Positions 60,869-64,000 of a stretch of 64,000 bases of DNA are shown here, piece by piece. Position 1 is the stretch's first letter. Every line of letters begins with the position of its first letter. The notes below the pieces were generated by a model. That model was given only the letters and a program-made list of their open reading frames with translations. It had not been told where the DNA came from and made no database searches. The position numbers were made by a program, and so were the translations under genes. The DNA is from Nitrospira sp. (GTDB lineage: Bacteria > Nitrospirota > Nitrospiria > Nitrospirales > Nitrospiraceae): the NCBI GenBank assembly GCA_030123565.1, contig CP126122.1:2181001-2245000 (forward strand), in the 5' to 3' direction.

Positions 60869-61108
60869 CTGGTGTCCAAATCCAGCAGCAGGCTGTCGTG
60901 GTGCCGATGAAAAGAAGGCTGAAGCTAGCAAGAACGATTACAGGGTGTCAAGAAAGAGAACGTCCGATTTCAATGGGTTGCAATCACGCTTCCACTCCGT
61001 GGTCGAACGGTTCGTTCTTGTGACATTGCTCACAAGGCGCTTGAATCGCACCTGGCGCTGGTTTATTCTTCAAATTCTTGAGCAACTCACTAGACAAACC
61101 ATCCAGCC

Positions 61109-61570
61109 ATGAAGTTTTCCAAAAAAAGTGAGTATGGCCTGCGGGCGTTGCTCGAACTCTGCGAGACCTACGGAGGCCGCGTGCTTCAACGCCACGAGAT
61201 CGCCGAACGACAGCACATTCCCGTGGAGTTTCTCGAACAGATCCTGCTGGCCTTGAAGCGTGCCGGTCTGCTGGCGAGTCGCCGCGGGATCAGGGGCGGC
61301 TATTCCCTCATCAAGTCCCCGGAAGACATCACGCTCGGCCAAGTCATCCGCATTCTGGACGGGCCCCTGGCCCCGATCAGCTGCGTCAGCAAGACCGCCT
61401 ACCAAAAGTGCTCAGACTGTCCCTATGCGACCAAGCCCTCCTGTCCCTTGCAACAGGCGATGGGAGAGGTGCGGGACGCCATTGCCGACATTCTCGACCA
61501 TTACACCTTGAGTCGATTCGCCCATAACAAACAGGTGGAAGGATCCTATGCCCATCACGGCCGCCCATAA
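61109..61570 (+). CDS. Rrf2-family transcriptional regulator
   Basis: 153 residues. The winged helix is in the first 80 residues: MKFSKKSEYGLRALLELCETYGG, then HEIAERQHIPVEFLEQILLALKRAGLLASRRGIRGGYSL (typical I-x-x-x-x-L-E-Q-I-L...L-x-S-x-R-G-x-x-G-G-Y). The cluster C-V-S-K-T-A-Y-Q-K-C-S-D-C-P-Y with a fourth Cys in PSCPL at about 97-116 could bind an Fe-S cluster, as in IscR-like members. It overlaps the sulfate-binding protein gene by 23 bases, so it probably controls sulfur uptake in a CysB/CymR-like role. Confidence 0.92.
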   Translation: MKFSKKSEYGLRALLELCETYGGRVLQRHEIAERQHIPVEFLEQILLALKRAGLLASRRGIRGGYSLIKSPEDITLGQVIRILDGPLAPISCVSKTAYQKCSDCPYATKPSCPLQQAMGEVRDAIADILDHYTLSRFAHNKQVEGSYAHHGRP

Positions 61571-62624
61571 AACCCTCGCCCTCCTCAGCCTCACGATCAT
61601 CTCCTGGCTAACCCTGCTCGCCCTGCCGCCCGGGCCCCTCCAGGCGGCCGAAACCCGTGAGCTCATCCTGGCGGCCTACAGTGTGCCGAAGGAAGCCTAT
61701 GAACGACACATCATTCCCGCCTTCCAAAAATATTGGAAACAGAAGACCGGTCAGGACGTGCGCGTACGCAGCTCCTATGGGGCGTCAGGCGCCCAAGCCC
61801 GCGCCATCATGGGGGGCTTCGATGCGGACATCGCCGTGCTCTCGCTGGAGGGCGATGTCGATCAAATCGCCAAGGCCGGTTTGATTACGCATGATTGGAG
61901 AAAGGCGCCTCACGGCGGCATGATCTCCGCCTCGGTCGTGGCATTAGGAGTGCGCAAAGGCAATCCCAAGGGTATCAAGGGCTGGGAGGATACGGCGCGC
62001 CCCGGGATAGAAGTGCTGTACCCGAATCCCAAGACCTCCGGCGGCGCCATGTGGGACATCATCGCCGTCTACGGCGCAGGGCTGAAACTGGCCGAACTGA
62101 AGGCGGCGGGGAAACCGATCGCACCGGACGCGGCGGACGCATACGCCATCGACTTGCTCACTAGGATTCAACGGAACGTGAAGGTGATGGACAAGAGCGG
62201 CCGTGAATCCGTCACGACGTTCGAGCGCGGGGTCGGCGACGTGATCGTCACCTATGAAAACGAACTGTTGCCGCGCGTGAAGAGCCAACGCCCCTATGAA
62301 ATCATCGTGCCGGCCGAAACCGTCTGGATCGAAAATCCGGCGGCCGTCGTCGATACCTATGCCGATCGCCACAAGGTCAGGGACGTGGCCGATGCCTTTG
62401 TCGCCTTCCTCCATGGGCCGGAGGCGCAGGCGGCCTTTCTCGAATTGGGATTCCGACCGTTGGAACGTGGCGCAGGCGCCCCCGCATCGGCCATGGCACC
62501 CCCCCAACCGGCGCTGCTCTTTACGATCGCAGACCTCGGCGGCTGGGACAAAGTGAGCAACCGGCTGTTCGGCGCGCAGGGCCTCTGGACCAGAGTCGTC
62601 GAGGACTTGGCGAAGAAGAAGTAG
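61548..62624 (+). CDS. sulfate/thiosulfate-binding periplasmic protein
   Basis: 358 residues. A signal peptide (to about 33, PLQAAETREL) is followed by the Sbp/CysP fold: ELILAAYSVPKEAYERHIIPAFQKYW, VRSSYGASGAQARAIMGGFDADIAVLSLEGDVDQI (ligand loop S-x-G-x-S-G-x-Q), VRKGNPKGIKGWEDTARPGIEVLYPNPKTSGGAMWD and DVIVTYENEL. It delivers sulfate to the CysT/CysW permease encoded next. It starts inside the Rrf2 gene, so is translationally coupled. Confidence 0.93.
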   Translation: MPITAAHKTLALLSLTIISWLTLLALPPGPLQAAETRELILAAYSVPKEAYERHIIPAFQKYWKQKTGQDVRVRSSYGASGAQARAIMGGFDADIAVLSLEGDVDQIAKAGLITHDWRKAPHGGMISASVVALGVRKGNPKGIKGWEDTARPGIEVLYPNPKTSGGAMWDIIAVYGAGLKLAELKAAGKPIAPDAADAYAIDLLTRIQRNVKVMDKSGRESVTTFERGVGDVIVTYENELLPRVKSQRPYEIIVPAETVWIENPAAVVDTYADRHKVRDVADAFVAFLHGPEAQAAFLELGFRPLERGAGAPASAMAPPQPALLFTIADLGGWDKVSNRLFGAQGLWTRVVEDLAKKK

Positions 62625-62633
62625 GCTGAGCGC

Positions 62634-63515
62634 GTGACCACACACCTTCTGCTCAGGCTGGCACTTCGATCCACCGCCGTGGGGTATGTGCTGGTGCTGA
62701 TTTTCCTCCCCCTCGCGGCGCTGGCGCAGCAATCGGTCACGGCCGGCTTGGATCGGTTCCTTCAGGATCTTGCGGCACCGCAGGCAGCAGCGGCCCTCTG
62801 GCTCACAGTGGAGACCGCCGCCATCGCCACCGTTATTAACGGCATCCTCGGCACCCTATCGGCCATCGTGCTGGTGCGGTATGAATTTCCAGGCCGGTGG
62901 CTCTTGAATGCCCTGGTCGATTTACCCTTCGCCATCCCGACTCTGGTGGCTGGTTTGATGATCGCCGCCATCTATGGCCCGACCAGCCTGCTGGGTACCT
63001 GGCTTCAACAGGGCGGCATGGCGGTGCTGTACAACCAGCCTGGTATTATCCTGGCCATGTTGTTCGTCACGATGCCCTTTACGATTCGTTCCCTGCAGCC
63101 GGTCCTGATGGGGCTCGAACGGGACCAGGAAGAGGCGGCCTTCACGTTGGGAGCCAGTCCTTGGATGACCTTTTGGAAGGTGACGGTGCCCTCCGTGTTG
63201 CCGGGTCTTTTGACCGGCGTGTTCCTTACGTTCGTGCGGGCGCTCGGCGAATTCGGGTCGATCGTGATCGTGGCCGGCAACATCCCGATGAAGACGCAGG
63301 TGGCATCGGTCTACGTCTATGGAGAAATCGAGAGCTACAATCCCCAGGCCGCCACCTCGGTCTCAGTGTTGATTCTGTTGATCTCATTCCTGGTCCTGCT
63401 CCTGTTGGAACGGTGGACCCGTCCGCCTGGTGAACGGTTGCCACGGTTGCTCCGGTGGGCGAACACAAGAGACGAACAGGGAAATGGCTCGGCCGTGCCG
63501 ACTGCGGCAAGCTGA
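62634..63515 (+). CDS. cysT: sulfate ABC transporter permease CysT
   Basis: 293 residues starting at GTG 62634. Six membrane segments. ABC-permease signatures: ALVDLPFAIPTLVAGLMIAAIYG at about 95-117 and the EAA loop EEAAFTLGASPWMTFWKVTVPSVLPGLLTG at about 165-195. GSIVIVAGNIPMKTQVASVYVYGEIESY is characteristic of CysT/CysU. It is nine bases after the binding-protein gene. Confidence 0.95.
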   Translation: MTTHLLLRLALRSTAVGYVLVLIFLPLAALAQQSVTAGLDRFLQDLAAPQAAAALWLTVETAAIATVINGILGTLSAIVLVRYEFPGRWLLNALVDLPFAIPTLVAGLMIAAIYGPTSLLGTWLQQGGMAVLYNQPGIILAMLFVTMPFTIRSLQPVLMGLERDQEEAAFTLGASPWMTFWKVTVPSVLPGLLTGVFLTFVRALGEFGSIVIVAGNIPMKTQVASVYVYGEIESYNPQAATSVSVLILLISFLVLLLLERWTRPPGERLPRLLRWANTRDEQGNGSAVPTAAS

Positions 63516-63560
63516 GCATCCATCTATGAAGACTGTGGCAATTGTGAGCGGAGCCTGGGC

Positions 63561-64000
63561 ATGCGTCGGGTCTTGATCGGAGTCGTCTGGTTCTACTTTC
63601 TGGTCCTGCTGGTCGGCCCGGTCCTGTACCTGGTGAACCAGAGTTTCAGCCAAGGCCTGGAGGCCTTTTGGACCGAAGTCACGCGACCGGAAGCGCTGCA
63701 CGGCTTCACCCTCACGGCGGAAATCACCCTGATCGTGTTGGTGCTGAACCTCTTCTTCGGCACCATGACGGCGCTGGTGCTGGTGCGCCAGCAGTTCTGG
63801 GGCCGCAGCCTCGTCAGCGGGGTCATCGACCTGCCCTTCGCCGTCTCCCCCGTCATCGCCGGGTTCATGCTGATCTTGTTGTTCGGCCCGGACACGTTGC
63901 TCGGAACCTTTTTCGGCCGGGCGGAGATCAAGGTCCTATTCGCCCTGCCGGCCATGATCCTCGCGACCCTCTTCGTGACCTTTCCCTTTATGGTGCGGGA
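63561..64000 (+). CDS. cysW: sulfate ABC transporter permease CysW, partial (runs off right edge)
   Basis: The first 146 residues from ATG 63561 (MRRVLIGVVWFYFLVLLVG). ALHGFTLTAEITLIVLVLNLFFGTMTALVLVRQQFWG and GVIDLPFAVSPVIAGFMLILLFG match the CysW permease, and the reading frame is open to the end of the window. It lies 45 bases after cysT. The ATPase (CysA) is expected next, outside the window. Confidence 0.92.
   Translation, partial: MRRVLIGVVWFYFLVLLVGPVLYLVNQSFSQGLEAFWTEVTRPEALHGFTLTAEITLIVLVLNLFFGTMTALVLVRQQFWGRSLVSGVIDLPFAVSPVIAGFMLILLFGPDTLLGTFFGRAEIKVLFALPAMILATLFVTFPFMVR

Overview
The window is GC-rich (about 60% by eye), densely coded bacterial DNA. Split riboflavin genes, GlyQ/GlyS as separate subunits, an OPT transporter, LPP20/LpoB-type lipoproteins and the general protein character suggest a Nitrospira-like member of Nitrospirota. 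That assignment is inferred from protein character; no 16S or other marker gene is present.

Region 1 (1-19.5 kb, all minus strand): an extracellular contractile injection system (eCIS, phage-tail-like particle) operon running off the left edge. In transcription order it encodes a DUF3467 protein, an AAA+ ATPase, a DUF4255 cap/terminator protein, one sheath, one tube, a tail assembly protein, a DUF6760 protein, an uncharacterised protein, a LysM tube/baseplate connector, a gpD-like hub, a gpV-like spike, a PAAR tip, a gp25 wedge, two baseplate-J proteins and two related uncharacterised proteins. A sigma-54-type response regulator lies immediately upstream, and inverted repeats built on TGTGAC sit between it and the operon. 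The tail assembly and DUF6760 frames overlap at a G7 slippery run arranged for -1 frameshifting.

Region 2 (19.9-34.1 kb): housekeeping and regulatory genes. These are a TrmH-type RNA methyltransferase, an XRE regulator, an OPT transporter, an RlmI-type methyltransferase, a ThDP-dependent decarboxylase, a gene pair resembling a sigma-type HTH protein with a membrane-anchored coiled-coil partner, a GT81-like glycosyltransferase, ProC and a HEAT-repeat protein.

Region 3 (34.1-43.2 kb): an envelope lipoprotein operon (LPP20-like, LpoB-like, COG3014-like, LPP20-like) ending in a small protein plus a PIN protein, then a caspase-fold/TPR protein that has lost its catalytic Cys, acetyl-CoA synthetase and a TIG-domain protein.

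Region 4 (43.2-49.1 kb): an accessory island with lower GC. A Phd/PIN toxin-antitoxin pair has its toxin gene split by a 949-bp IS5-family element. Next to it is the most striking locus: an S8 protease, a PatG-C-like protein and five short genes, each with its own ribosome binding site. The five peptides share an N-terminal M-x-(M/T)-P-x-F-(T/N)-A leader and differ in their Cys-containing C-termini. It looks like an undescribed protease-processed (RiPP-like) peptide system.

Region 5 (49.1-64 kb): ribE, an MFS transporter, two exported proteins, ribD, pyruvate phosphate dikinase, a membrane protein and glyS/glyQ on the minus strand; then on the plus strand an Rrf2 regulator followed by a sulfate/thiosulfate ABC transport operon (binding protein, CysT, CysW) that runs off the right edge.
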